The notes beneath the pieces were generated by a model, which did no database searches, had not been told where the DNA came from, and saw only the letters and a list, made by a program, of their open reading frames with translations. Shown here piece after piece: positions 1-8,903 of a DNA stretch of 64,000 bases. Made by a program: the position numbers and the translations under genes. The stretch is from Christiangramia aestuarii (GTDB lineage: Bacteria; Bacteroidota; Bacteroidia; Flavobacteriales; Flavobacteriaceae): contig NZ_VJVW01000001.1 of assembly GCF_009735585.1 (NCBI RefSeq), positions 82,947-146,946 of the forward strand. Direction: 5' to 3'. The number at the start of each line of letters is the position of its first letter. The stretch's first letter is position 1.

Positions 1-3000
1 ATCCAGGACAGAGGTCACAAGAATTTCCTACACCATCCTGATCATCATCAAGTTGATTAAAATTTGAAATTTCAGGACAATTGTCACAAACATCACCAAG
101 TAAATCTTCATCAATATCAGATTGATCTGGATTTGCGGTATTAGGACAATTATCCCCAGCTGTTAAAGAATAACTTCCCTGCGGTTGTTCACAGCTTACA
201 ACATTTGTTTGTGATTCATTAATTCCAAAGCCATCACTATCCAGATCCAGATACCAAACTGTATTCGGATTTATTTCAAAATTATCATCATTACAATCAG
301 TATTGTTAGGACTCCAGCCTTCACCGGGATCGCTGCAGAAAGAAGTACCTAAGTCATTAATATCCCCAAAGCTATCTCCATCACTGTCCGTATAATAAAG
401 AGTAGGAGTTTCGCAAGACTCGATTAGATTTACAGTATAGTCTTCTACCTCGCCAGAATAATTACTATACACTCCACAGGGTTGCGGAACCCCCGCAGCG
501 TTTATTCCACTTACCCGCATTAATCTTTTACCGGTAACCGCATCCTGCGGAATCAATATATCTAAAGAGTATGGATTTGAAGCAATTACTTCTGCCACAA
601 CTTGCTCATCCGGTAAATCAAAAACACCATTTCGATTAAAATCAATATAAACGCCATAACTTAAACCTGAATTGGTGGTAGTCTCTCTTTCAATTGTTAA
701 GGTATAAGTATTCCCTATTTGCACACTCGTCTCCAAATTGGTGAAATCTGAATATCCGCCATTTTCATTCGTTGAGGAATTATTCAAAGTATTGAACTCA
801 ACTCTGCTTATATAAACATTCTCTGCCGATCCTATACTTGAATCACAATATTCTAGAATACCTGTAGTGAAAGTTAAAGTGCTACTGAATGCAGAGGGAC
901 TCCCAGAGCATATCGATCTTATTTGTGCTTCATACTCTGTAAGTTCATCAAGATTTTTAATCTCATAAGACGGCTCTAATAGGTTTGACACAGATACCCA
1001 CTGAGAATCGCCTACTGGTCTATATCGAAGTTCGTAGTAGTCAATTCCTGTTTGTGTATCCCACCAAGTAGTTACAATTATTCCATTTATACTTGAAACA
1101 ACAAAATTTGTTGGTATTTCACCTGCCGTACACGGTGTCGGCTCAACAAGATTAACAGAATAATCTTCGACCTGGCCATAGGTTGAATCTCCACAAGGTG
1201 TGGTATTTGGACCATCACTAGCATCATGCAGCCTTATTCGCATCGTAGTTTTACCAAGTGATGCTGTCGCAGGTATGGTTATACTACCCTCCCAGGGAGA
1301 GACTTTAAGAGAGGTTACTAATACCTCTTCTCCAACATCTACAAAATCCCCATCCTGATTAAAGTCAATCCATACCAGTACTTGATCCGATGAATATGAT
1401 TGACCATCGAAAGAAGCTGAAAAATTATAGGTAGCTCCCAATTCAACATCTGTAATACTATTGGTGAAATCTTCATAACCAGAGGTAGATGAAAATGTAT
1501 TATTTATGGTATTAAAACTAACATTCGAGATTTTTTCAAATTGGGTACTGGTTGCTCCTGCATCACAATAACTAATATCTGTAGTGAATTGCAAGATACT
1601 TGAATAAGCGGTAGGAGTTTCAGAACAAATACTTCGCACCTGAACCTCATAGTCTGTTGTATCATTTAATCCAGTTATTTGTTGAAAGGGGAATACAATA
1701 TTTGAAATCGTAGTCCAATTAGTTTCTCCTAATTCCCGATATTGAAGTTCATAATAGTCCACTCCAGATTCGGGATTCCAGGAAATGGTAGCCCCACTTT
1801 CGCTTATATCCTGCGCGGTTAAGTTTTGTGGAATGGAATTACTATCGCAGGGAATTCCTTCCCCTAACTGAATGGTATAATCTTCTACCTCACCTATGGC
1901 AAAAAATCCGCAGGGGTCTAGGTTACCTGGAATCCATTCTGGATCGCTGCCCGAACTCGTTTTATAATAACGAATTCTCATACGTTTTTCCCCGGCAGAG
2001 TAGCCTAATGGTGCAGTAATATTAACGGAATGTTCAGCAATACCTGGATCGGAGTGATATTCCAACTCACTTGAGTCGAAAATTTTATCATTGTTCCAGT
2101 CTATCCATACTGCCAAATAAGCTGAGGAAGAAGCACCAACTATAACAGCTGTTAAGGTTTGGGTATCCCCAGGATCTATACAAGTTGCCAAAGAAGAAAG
2201 ATCGGAATAAAAACTTCCGATTGAACTATGATTTATATCTCCCATGGACACATTAGAAATGTAGTCTACGTTTTGACCAACAAGTTGCTGTTCTCCGGCC
2301 AAACAATATTGAATAGCATCACTATATCTAGAAACCTCATGCTTCATTTCTAATAAAGTACGGGCATTGTCTGCTTTAACTGGATCACCAATCAGATCAC
2401 CCTCAGGGTCATCACTTTCTGGAGTACCTGTATAAGTTATGGATGGATCTGATAAAAAGGGTATAACGGGCCCAGGTAGACCATCGGAATAGGTCATGAT
2501 GGTTCTAAAATCTCCTCCTGCTGTACCAGTTTCCTGATCCCTATAACCACTAGACCAGGTATTTTCGGGCCAATCAATCCAATTGGTAGGCCCGGGAAAA
2601 GAAGCTTGTTCATAATAATGATCTGCCCCCATATTATGTGAAAGTTCATGGATAAAAGTATATATAGAATTTGCATTTCTAACTTTAACATTAGAGAAGC
2701 CTTTTTGAGGTTGACCATAACGTGAAGTACATAGGTTGGCAATACCACCAATACCATCCCCGGTCAAATCAGTAAACATAGATACTAGATCAGCATTATA
2801 TGTTTTACGTAAATCATGTACCTCATTTATCGAGTTCGGACCTGTATCTGTACTACTTCGTAGAGCACTAAGATCTGTACCTGCACTAACTTCTGTATAA
2901 TCTACTTGAGTAGAATGAACCAGTTGAAAAAGAATTCCAAGTGAATTATTAGTAGAAATTTCGTTGGCTTGAGTGATGGCAGATGCGATGGTGATATCTA

Positions 3001-3700
3001 TACCTCCATCATTTGAGTCGGCCCAGGCTTTAGCTGCCGGAGTATAAACAACCAAGACATCAATAATAGCGGGATCGGAAGTATTGGGTAGGGTAAGGCA
3101 GGTTTCCGTTGGATCTACCAGTTTTTGAAAATCCTGAATTTTTTCACTAGATTTTATTGAAGTCTTATAATCAAATCCTGTATTTCCGCATTTCTGGTCT
3201 TCAATATTCTCTACATCAATTTCGATCAAATATGCTTCCTGACTGTTTCGTTTTTTTCTAGTAGCATATTTTTCATCCAAGGTTGGTATATCAACGGTAA
3301 CAAAGTATGAATCCTCAGAAATACTAATGATGGCATAGGCATACTTATAATTTATTAATTTTAAAGTTAGGCTTGTAACGCCATTTACATCTGTGCTCTT
3401 TTTTTCTATAACAGCAGTGAAGTTTTTATTTTTAAACAATCCTAATTGAATTTCATCACCTACAGATAATCTCGAATGATTTTTTATTTCAGGATTCAGT
3501 ATAAAAGGGCGAGCCCTTTTAGCCATTTTTAAAATGGGTAAATTATTTGGTGGCCCAACATTAATTTCATCCGAAATTTGAGAACCCGGAGCATTTAAAT
3601 TTATCGGAGCTTGTGCAAACAATCCTAATCCAACAAAATAAAAAATTAGGACTAATAGTTTTTGGGGGCTAATACGGAAAAAAGAGTAAAAAGAATTCAT
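1..3700 (-). CDS. Secreted metzincin-type metalloprotease with GEVED, Fn3 and Ca-binding repeats (3' partial)
   Basis: The frame is open from an ATG at 3700 to the left edge without a stop (over 1233 residues), so the C-terminus lies outside the window. A hydrophobic signal peptide (about residues 12-33, ending GLFAQA) directs export. A zinc motif HELSHNMGADH starts at residue 351 and a Met-turn (IMTYSDG, Met 402) follows, both hallmarks of metzincin/reprolysin-like peptidases. Downstream come three GEVED-type modules, ending near residues 603, 845 and 1085 with G-E/Q-V-E-D-Y, separated by two fibronectin III-like domains (about 617-700 and 858-945). The last 140 residues carry Asp-rich DxDxDG calcium loops of thrombospondin type 3 kind. 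Such mosaics in Bacteroidetes are usually exported by the type IX system with a C-terminal sorting domain; that part cannot be seen here. The substrate is unknown. Confidence 0.9.
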   Translation of the reverse strand, partial: MNSFYSFFRISPQKLLVLIFYFVGLGLFAQAPINLNAPGSQISDEINVGPPNNLPILKMAKRARPFILNPEIKNHSRLSVGDEIQLGLFKNKNFTAVIEKKSTDVNGVTSLTLKLINYKYAYAIISISEDSYFVTVDIPTLDEKYATRKKRNSQEAYLIEIDVENIEDQKCGNTGFDYKTSIKSSEKIQDFQKLVDPTETCLTLPNTSDPAIIDVLVVYTPAAKAWADSNDGGIDITIASAITQANEISTNNSLGILFQLVHSTQVDYTEVSAGTDLSALRSSTDTGPNSINEVHDLRKTYNADLVSMFTDLTGDGIGGIANLCTSRYGQPQKGFSNVKVRNANSIYTFIHELSHNMGADHYYEQASFPGPTNWIDWPENTWSSGYRDQETGTAGGDFRTIMTYSDGLPGPVIPFLSDPSITYTGTPESDDPEGDLIGDPVKADNARTLLEMKHEVSRYSDAIQYCLAGEQQLVGQNVDYISNVSMGDINHSSIGSFYSDLSSLATCIDPGDTQTLTAVIVGASSSAYLAVWIDWNNDKIFDSSELEYHSDPGIAEHSVNITAPLGYSAGEKRMRIRYYKTSSGSDPEWIPGNLDPCGFFAIGEVEDYTIQLGEGIPCDSNSIPQNLTAQDISESGATISWNPESGVDYYELQYRELGETNWTTISNIVFPFQQITGLNDTTDYEVQVRSICSETPTAYSSILQFTTDISYCDAGATSTQFEKISNVSFNTINNTFSSTSGYEDFTNSITDVELGATYNFSASFDGQSYSSDQVLVWIDFNQDGDFVDVGEEVLVTSLKVSPWEGSITIPATASLGKTTMRIRLHDASDGPNTTPCGDSTYGQVEDYSVNLVEPTPCTAGEIPTNFVVSSINGIIVTTWWDTQTGIDYYELRYRPVGDSQWVSVSNLLEPSYEIKNLDELTEYEAQIRSICSGSPSAFSSTLTFTTGILEYCDSSIGSAENVYISRVEFNTLNNSSTNENGGYSDFTNLETSVQIGNTYTLTIERETTTNSGLSYGVYIDFNRNGVFDLPDEQVVAEVIASNPYSLDILIPQDAVTGKRLMRVSGINAAGVPQPCGVYSNYSGEVEDYTVNLIESCETPTLYYTDSDGDSFGDINDLGTSFCSDPGEGWSPNNTDCNDDNFEINPNTVWYLDLDSDGFGINESQTNVVSCEQPQGSYSLTAGDNCPNTANPDQSDIDEDLLGDVCDNCPEISNFNQLDDDQDGVGNSCDLCPG

Positions 3701-4004
3701 ATGGCCAGGTTTTTAATCAGTCAGAAAAATTTTCGTGGTAAAGGTTTTAAAGCAACAAACCTTGCGGTAGAAAAAGGGATAATTTCAGGTAAGGGTAACC
3801 CCTAGCCGGGAAAGCAGATTAATGATAAACAATATATATTCAATTATTGGAATTCTCTATAAGGGTTTTCCCTTAATCCGGCAGAACCTTCTCCGGTTAC
3901 AGCTAAATTTTTTGATTTAGTATAAGTTTAACTCTCCTTTTTATGCAAAAGTTTAGAGCTAACCGTATTTTTATGAGGTTTAACACCAATTAATCGACCA
4001 GAAG
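3701..4004. other. Divergent intergenic region with small palindromes
   Basis: This 304-bp gap separates the metalloprotease gene (leftward) from the AraC gene (rightward), so it must hold both promoters. I see no gene in it. It contains two short dyads: GGGTAACCC at 3793-3801, and TAAGGG/CCCTTA (3860-3865 and 3870-3875) around a TTTT loop. They could be operator sites for the adjacent AraC-type regulator, but this is only suggested by position. No convincing TAnnTTTG box was found. Confidence 0.4.
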
Positions 4005-5051
4005 ATGAATACCTACCATTTAGATCTAAATGATGTAGATGACATTATACCTGAACTAGCCAACCATTTTGGCACCATTTATACCGAACACCTTGGAGAG
4101 TTTAACCTTAATATTCCTGCCTCAAAAGGAGAAGGCAACATTAAGGTGATAAATTTTCCCAACGGGATAGGACTTCACACCTACCATGTAAAATTCAAGG
4201 ATGATACTCAGCTGAGACTTTCCCACCTGCAGGTAAGGCCCATTAGGTTCCTATATTGTGTGGAAGGAAAGATAGACAGTAGTTTTGGACAGTTCGAGGA
4301 ACGGGAAACCGTCCATGAGCACGAATATTTGATCGCTGCTCCCAAAGACTCAGAAACTCATAATCTACTCATTCCGGAAGAAAAAGAGGTAGTTATTTGT
4401 TACCTGGAGATCGACCGATTAAAGTTTCAGCAATATTTCTCTTTTGACCTGAAGGAACTGGAACCTATTTTTTATGAACTTTTCAGCGATACTGAAGCTA
4501 CTAAAAGGATCTCTGAAAGGGCCAGCTTCAGCCTGAGAACGGCCGAAAGCATTAAGGAAATAAGAAATACTGAGGTTACCGGTTTTCCTCGTATCAATTT
4601 CATAGGAGCGAAAGCTCTGGAGATACTCAGCTTTATGCTTACACGTTTTAAAAGGAACGATGAGAACCAGGACAAAAAGCGCCTTAAGGATAAAGACATG
4701 AAAGCAATAGAAACCGCCGTGGAATATATTGATGCCAACATTTCCAATACCGGCACTGTGAATGACCTGTCTAAAATCGCCGGCGTGAACACCAATAAAC
4801 TTCAGGAAGGCTTCCAGGTGATCTTCGGCAAAACGGTTAATGAGTATATAAGGGATATACGCCTTACCAGGGCCCTGAACATCCTCTCCACAGGCAATAA
4901 AAACGTGAGCGAGGTAGTGTATGAACTGGGACTTTCCAGCCGAAGTTATTTTTCTAAGATATTCAAGGAAAAGTATGGTATCTCACCTCGTAAGGTCCTT
5001 TCCAGAAAACCGATCAGTCAAAAATTAAAAGAGGATAAGGCGGAAAAATAA
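4005..5051 (+). CDS. AraC-family transcriptional regulator
   Basis: A 348-residue protein whose C-terminal part (about 239-335) is a double helix-turn-helix of the AraC/XylS family, with the typical second-helix signature Y-F-S-K-I-F-K-E-K-Y-G-I-S-P-R-K near its end. The N-terminal 230 residues are a probable ligand/sensor region that I do not recognise as a cupin with certainty. The predicted role is DNA-binding control of nearby or distant genes; the effector is unknown. The gene converges on the WrbA-like gene and shares its terminator. The basic tail after the HTH is short. The family assignment is firm, the regulon is not visible. Confidence 0.9.
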   Translation: MNTYHLDLNDVDDIIPELANHFGTIYTEHLGEFNLNIPASKGEGNIKVINFPNGIGLHTYHVKFKDDTQLRLSHLQVRPIRFLYCVEGKIDSSFGQFEERETVHEHEYLIAAPKDSETHNLLIPEEKEVVICYLEIDRLKFQQYFSFDLKELEPIFYELFSDTEATKRISERASFSLRTAESIKEIRNTEVTGFPRINFIGAKALEILSFMLTRFKRNDENQDKKRLKDKDMKAIETAVEYIDANISNTGTVNDLSKIAGVNTNKLQEGFQVIFGKTVNEYIRDIRLTRALNILSTGNKNVSEVVYELGLSSRSYFSKIFKEKYGISPRKVLSRKPISQKLKEDKAEK

Positions 5052-5064
5052 TCCGCCTTTTAGA
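5037..5064. terminator. Bidirectional hairpin terminator between AraC gene and wrbA
   Basis: A perfect 8-bp stem, AAGGCGGA (5037-5044) with TCCGCCTT (5052-5059), encloses a 7-nt loop. The stop codon of the AraC gene (5049-5051) lies inside the loop. T-rich sequence on the plus side and A/T-rich sequence on the other allow it to serve both converging genes. Confidence 0.75.
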
Positions 5065-5078
5065 AGAAAATTCAAATT

Positions 5079-5681
5079 TTAAGAATTAAGCTTTTTTGCT
5101 ATTTCGATGGTCCTTTTTACCTGATGGTGAATAGCCTTTTTGCTGTTATCATTCAGTTCTTCACCACCGGCACTAACGCTTACCCCGTAAGGATTACCAC
5201 CCATCTTAAACATGATCTCATCTGTATATCCAGGAGCAGCCACTATTGCTCCCCAGTGAAACATAGATTTATAAAGGGACAGCAAGGTTGATTCCTGTCC
5301 TCCATGTGCGTTTTGCGCGCTGGTCATAGCACTTACCACTTTATTCACCAATTTCCCCTTGCTCCACAGCGGTCCGGTTGCGTCTATAAAGGATTTGAAT
5401 TGTGAACTAAGGTTTCCATATCGGGTTGGAGAGCTGAATATGATGGCATGTGCCCAATCAAGATCATCCTGCTCTGCTACCGGAATATCTTTGGTGGCCT
5501 CGAGGTGTTTTTTCCATTTGTCATTTTGTTCGATCGCTGAATCAGGTGCTGTTTCCCTGATCTTTTTAAACCGAACTTCTACATCCTCATCTTCCGCAGC
5601 TTCCCTGGCCCATTCTGCCATTTGGTGGTTGGTGCCGGTTGCGCTATAGTAAATGATCGCTAAATTTAATTTTTTTCCCAT
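5079..5681 (-). CDS. wrbA: NAD(P)H:quinone oxidoreductase, WrbA-like flavoprotein
   Basis: A 200-residue flavodoxin-fold protein. The N-terminal phosphate-binding loop (YYSATGTNHQMAEW, about residues 11-24) binds the FMN phosphate, and the FSSPTRYGNLSSQFKSFID and AQNAHGGQE stretches correspond to the FMN-contacting loops of WrbA. WrbA enzymes reduce quinones by two electrons using NAD(P)H and protect against oxidative stress in the cytoplasm. Length and motif order fit the family. It is monocistronic and convergent with the AraC gene. A less specific flavodoxin-family reductase role is the main alternative. Confidence 0.88.
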   Translation of the reverse strand: MGKKLNLAIIYYSATGTNHQMAEWAREAAEDEDVEVRFKKIRETAPDSAIEQNDKWKKHLEATKDIPVAEQDDLDWAHAIIFSSPTRYGNLSSQFKSFIDATGPLWSKGKLVNKVVSAMTSAQNAHGGQESTLLSLYKSMFHWGAIVAAPGYTDEIMFKMGGNPYGVSVSAGGEELNDNSKKAIHHQVKRTIEIAKKLNS

Positions 5682-5862
5682 TTTGGTTGTTTTTCTTCAA
5701 TATAAGAAGATTAAAATCGAACATTCATTAAAATTTTTCTAATTTTTATTGAAGAATATCAGAGGTGAAATAAATATTACCATGGAAAAATTTAAAAAAG
5801 GGTATTTATCCCCTTACCTACTGCATTACAATTCAGTAATTTAACTGTATCGATTCATCAAT

Positions 5863-6000
5863 AAATGAAAATCTGGTGTTGTTGTTCATCGATCAATTTA
5901 ATGAACGGTTTTTAGGAGCAATCCTTTATGGACTTTTCTAACAACCTGGGGCGCTTTCGCTCGATTTGAATTAGCCAACCAATACGCCAGATTTTCATTT
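5863..6000. repeat. Inverted-repeat element, possible MITE or structured RNA
   Basis: The ends are a perfect 14-bp inverted repeat: AAATGAAAATCTGG (5863-5876) and CCAGATTTTCATTT (5987-6000). Pairing may continue imperfectly inward (TGTTGTTG against the complement of CCAACCAATACG). The centre holds a small GCG-CTTT-CGC hairpin near 5951-5960. Nothing in it codes for protein. It could be a non-autonomous mobile element, a structured RNA or a long regulatory hairpin; copy number elsewhere in the genome would decide. Confidence 0.5.
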
Positions 6001-6074
6001 TTTTCTTTTAAAACTTCCTGTAGAAAATTGGTTTCAACAGGTGTTATTTTCAATTTCCAACTTCATGGAAAAAC

Positions 6075-6097
6075 CCTGAATAGTTCGTATATTCAGG
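6075..6097. promoter_or_regulatory. Palindrome upstream of M3 peptidase gene
   Basis: CCTGAATA (6075-6082) and TATTCAGG (6090-6097) form a perfect 8-bp dyad with a 7-bp spacer, ending 24 bp before the start codon at 6122. Size and position suit an operator for a dimeric regulator or a 5' UTR hairpin. No regulator can be named. Confidence 0.35.
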
Positions 6098-6121
6098 CCC
6101 ATTATCAAAAAACCAAATTTA

Positions 6122-8272
6122 ATGAACCCTAAAATAAAAAGAGGCCTGAGCGTCTTTGCATTAGTTACGATCGTAGGCTATGCCAATGCTCAGGAAAATG
6201 AAAAAAAATCTATGGATAACCCCTTATTAGCTGAATGGACTGGACCTTACGAAGGTGTTCCTGCTTTCGACAAAATGAAAGTAGACCTGGTAAAACCTGC
6301 GATAAGAAAAGGAATGGAACTTCACCTGGCCGATATTGAAAAAATAACCAGCAATCCGGAAGCTCCAAACTTTGAAAATACCATCATCCCTTTAGAACTG
6401 GCGGGAGAAGAACTGGATCGTGCCTTCACCTATTATGGCATCTACAGCAGCAATATTTCAACTCCCGAATTCAGGGAAGTACAAAAAGAGCTAGCTCCAG
6501 AAATTTCGGAATTCCAGTCTAAAATAAACCAGAATGAAAAACTGTTTCAAAGAATAAAGACCGTATACGAGAATTCACAAAAAGAACCACTTTCCGCAGC
6601 AAAACAAAGAACCCTGGAGCTTATCTATGAAGATTTTGCCATGCAGGGCGCCAACCTTGATAAGGAAGCCAAGGAGCGGTATGCTGAGATCAACAAGGAA
6701 CTTTCAGCCCTTTACACCAAATTTTCCAGCAATGTGCTTGCAGATGAGGAAAATTATGTGATCTATCTTGATGAGGATCAGCTGGGCGGACTTCCCGAAT
6801 CTTATATAAAGTCGGCAGCCCAGGCGGCGGCCGAGCGCGGTAAGGAGGGAAAATATGCTGTTACCAATACGAGATCTTCCATGGATCCTTTCCTTACCTA
6901 TTCCACAGAAAGGGAATTAAGAGAAAAGGTTTGGAACAACTACTATTCTCGTGGAGACAACGGCGATGAATACGATAATAACGAGATCGTTAAAAAGATC
7001 CTCGAATTGCGCGATGAGAGAGTGGAATTGCTGGGTTATGACAATTATGCACAGTGGAGACTTCAGAACAGGATGGCGAAAAATCCGGAGAACGCGATGG
7101 ACCTGATGATGAAGGTCTGGCCTGCAGCTCTTGCCCGTGTGGAAGAAGAGGTTAAGGACATGCAGGAGATCGCAAATGCCGAGGGAGCCGATATTACTAT
7201 AAAACCCTGGGATTACAGGTTCTATGCTGAAAAGGTAAGAAAAGAGAAGTATGACCTGGATAGTGAAGAGGTAAAACAATACCTGGAATTAGGAAATCTA
7301 ACTGAAGCCCTTTTCTTTACTGCCGGGGAATTGTTCAATTTTGAATTTAAACCCGTTGAGGAAGGTAGCGTACCTGTCTTCCATGAAGATGTGAAGGTAT
7401 GGGAAGTATTCGATAAGAATACCGGAGAGATCGTTGGGCTGTGGTATCTTGATCCTTACGCGAGACAGGGAAAAAGATCTGGTGCCTGGGCGACCACCTA
7501 TCGCAGTTATTCTGAACTGGAAGGTGAAAAACCGGTGCTGGCCTCCAACAATTCCAATTTCATCGAACCGGCGCCGGGAGAACCTGTACTGGTTTCATGG
7601 GATGATGCAGAGACCTTTTTCCATGAATTTGGACATGCCCTGCATTTCCTTTCTGCAGACATTGAATATCCTGCCCTAAATAGCGGGGTTCGCGATTACA
7701 CCGAATTCCAGTCGCAGTTACTGGAAAGATGGTTATCTACAGATAAGGTGATCAACCAGTTCCTGAGACATTATAAGACCGATGAAGTGATCCCTGACGA
7801 ACTGGTGAAAAAGATCAAAAAGGCATCCACCTTCAACCAGGGCTTTGCAACTACCGAATTCCTGGCCTCGGCCATTATGGATATGAAATTCCATACTACC
7901 GATCCTTCTAAAATAGATCCCGATAGTTTTGAAAGGGAAACCTTTAAGGAACTCAATATGCCAGAGGAGATCGTAATGCGTCACCGTACCCCACATTTTG
8001 GACATGTATTTTCAGGCGAAGGCTATGCCACTGGTTACTATGGATATTTGTGGGCAGATGTGCTTACTTCAGATGCTGCAGAAGCTTTTAAAGAAGCTCC
8101 TGGTGGTTTTTATGATAAAGAGGTGGCCCGCAAACTAGTGAAATACCTCTTTGCTCCTAGAAACGCAATGGACCCGGCAGAAGCCTATAGAAAGTTCCGC
8201 GGAAGGGATGCAGAGATCGACGCCCTGATGCGGGATCGCGGATTCCCAGTTCCGGAAAAAGATATTGAGTAG
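6122..8272 (+). CDS. M3-family zinc metallopeptidase (peptidyl-dipeptidase Dcp-like)
   Basis: A 716-residue protein with an N-terminal signal peptide (about 1-23, ending GYANAQ), so it is probably periplasmic or membrane-associated. The M3 zinc site is complete: HEFGH at residues 501-505 and the third ligand Glu 528 in RDYTEFQSQ. The C-terminal block with GYYGYLWADVL is typical of the Dcp/oligopeptidase A group. Such enzymes cut dipeptides from the C-termini of short peptides and help recycle peptides. Length matches Dcp (about 680-720). The gene stands alone and is followed by a strong terminator. Dcp versus oligopeptidase A specificity cannot be decided by eye, but the export signal favours Dcp. 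Confidence 0.92.
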   Translation: MNPKIKRGLSVFALVTIVGYANAQENEKKSMDNPLLAEWTGPYEGVPAFDKMKVDLVKPAIRKGMELHLADIEKITSNPEAPNFENTIIPLELAGEELDRAFTYYGIYSSNISTPEFREVQKELAPEISEFQSKINQNEKLFQRIKTVYENSQKEPLSAAKQRTLELIYEDFAMQGANLDKEAKERYAEINKELSALYTKFSSNVLADEENYVIYLDEDQLGGLPESYIKSAAQAAAERGKEGKYAVTNTRSSMDPFLTYSTERELREKVWNNYYSRGDNGDEYDNNEIVKKILELRDERVELLGYDNYAQWRLQNRMAKNPENAMDLMMKVWPAALARVEEEVKDMQEIANAEGADITIKPWDYRFYAEKVRKEKYDLDSEEVKQYLELGNLTEALFFTAGELFNFEFKPVEEGSVPVFHEDVKVWEVFDKNTGEIVGLWYLDPYARQGKRSGAWATTYRSYSELEGEKPVLASNNSNFIEPAPGEPVLVSWDDAETFFHEFGHALHFLSADIEYPALNSGVRDYTEFQSQLLERWLSTDKVINQFLRHYKTDEVIPDELVKKIKKASTFNQGFATTEFLASAIMDMKFHTTDPSKIDPDSFERETFKELNMPEEIVMRHRTPHFGHVFSGEGYATGYYGYLWADVLTSDAAEAFKEAPGGFYDKEVARKLVKYLFAPRNAMDPAEAYRKFRGRDAEIDALMRDRGFPVPEKDIE

Positions 8273-8289
8273 ATCTTAAATACCTCACT

Positions 8290-8320
8290 AAAATGCCCTG
8301 AATTTTCAGGGCATTTTTTA
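8290..8320 (+). terminator. Rho-independent terminator after M3 peptidase gene
   Basis: AAAATGCCCTGAA (8290-8302) pairs with TTCAGGGCATTTT (8305-8317) around a very small loop and runs into a T tract. It lies 17 bp after the peptidase stop and just before the pseudouridine synthase start at 8331. Confidence 0.85.
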
Positions 8321-8330
8321 TTTTCGGCCC

Positions 8331-8903
8331 ATGCACAGACATTACAAGATCTATAAACCTTACGGATATTTAAGCCAGTTCGTGACCAATCAAAAAAATG
8401 CCGGTAAGTTTAAATTGCTGGGAGAACTTTACGATTTTCCTGATGGGGTTATGGCTGTGGGCAGACTGGATAAAGATTCTGAAGGCCTGCTATTGTTAAC
8501 CACCAATGGAAAGCTGAGCACTAAGATAACTGCCGGGAATAGCGAAAAAGAATATTACGTGCAGGTAGATGGCAGGATCACCGGGGAAGCGATAAATAAA
8601 TTACAGAAAGGAGTCGAAATAAGTATTTACGGTAAGGCTTATCAAACCCTGGAATGCAAGGTGAAAGAACTTGCAGACAGACCTGTATTTCCTGAAAGGG
8701 CAAAAAAAATAAGGGATGAACGCCATGGCCCTACCAGCTGGATAAGCATTAGCCTTACGGAAGGTAAATTCCGCCAGGTCAAGAAAATGACCGCAGCAGT
8801 AGGCTTTCCTACCTTACGACTGGTAAGAGTTAGAATAGGAAATGAAGAACTTGAAAATATGGATGCCGGTGAAGTACGGGAATTAACTAAGGTCGACCTT
8901 TAA
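8331..8903 (+). CDS. RluE/RsuA-family 23S rRNA pseudouridine synthase
   Basis: A 190-residue enzyme of the RsuA/RluB/RluE/RluF family. The catalytic motif GRLDKDSEGLLLLT contains the invariant Asp 47, and the C-terminal half has the expected EGKFRQVKKM motif followed by LVRVRIG. It lacks the N-terminal S4 domain, as RluE does, which points to an RluE-type enzyme modifying a single uridine in 23S rRNA; the exact site is inferred. It starts right after the M3 terminator. Its stop codon overlaps that of the convergent heme oxygenase gene by two bases (8901-8902). Confidence 0.87.
   Translation: MHRHYKIYKPYGYLSQFVTNQKNAGKFKLLGELYDFPDGVMAVGRLDKDSEGLLLLTTNGKLSTKITAGNSEKEYYVQVDGRITGEAINKLQKGVEISIYGKAYQTLECKVKELADRPVFPERAKKIRDERHGPTSWISISLTEGKFRQVKKMTAAVGFPTLRLVRVRIGNEELENMDAGEVRELTKVDL

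Larger units (their letters stand above)
5682..6121. other. Intergenic region with long inverted repeat
   Basis: This 440-bp gap lies upstream of both the leftward wrbA-like gene and the rightward M3 peptidase gene. No gene of credible coding character was seen. It contains the 138-bp inverted-repeat element (5863-6000) and a smaller palindrome just before the M3 peptidase start (6075-6097), both listed separately. Confidence 0.5.

Noticed and set aside
2494-2757. 87-residue frame on the minus strand
   Set aside because: It overlaps the zinc-site region of the metalloprotease in another frame; the metalloprotease frame is open throughout and carries clear motifs.
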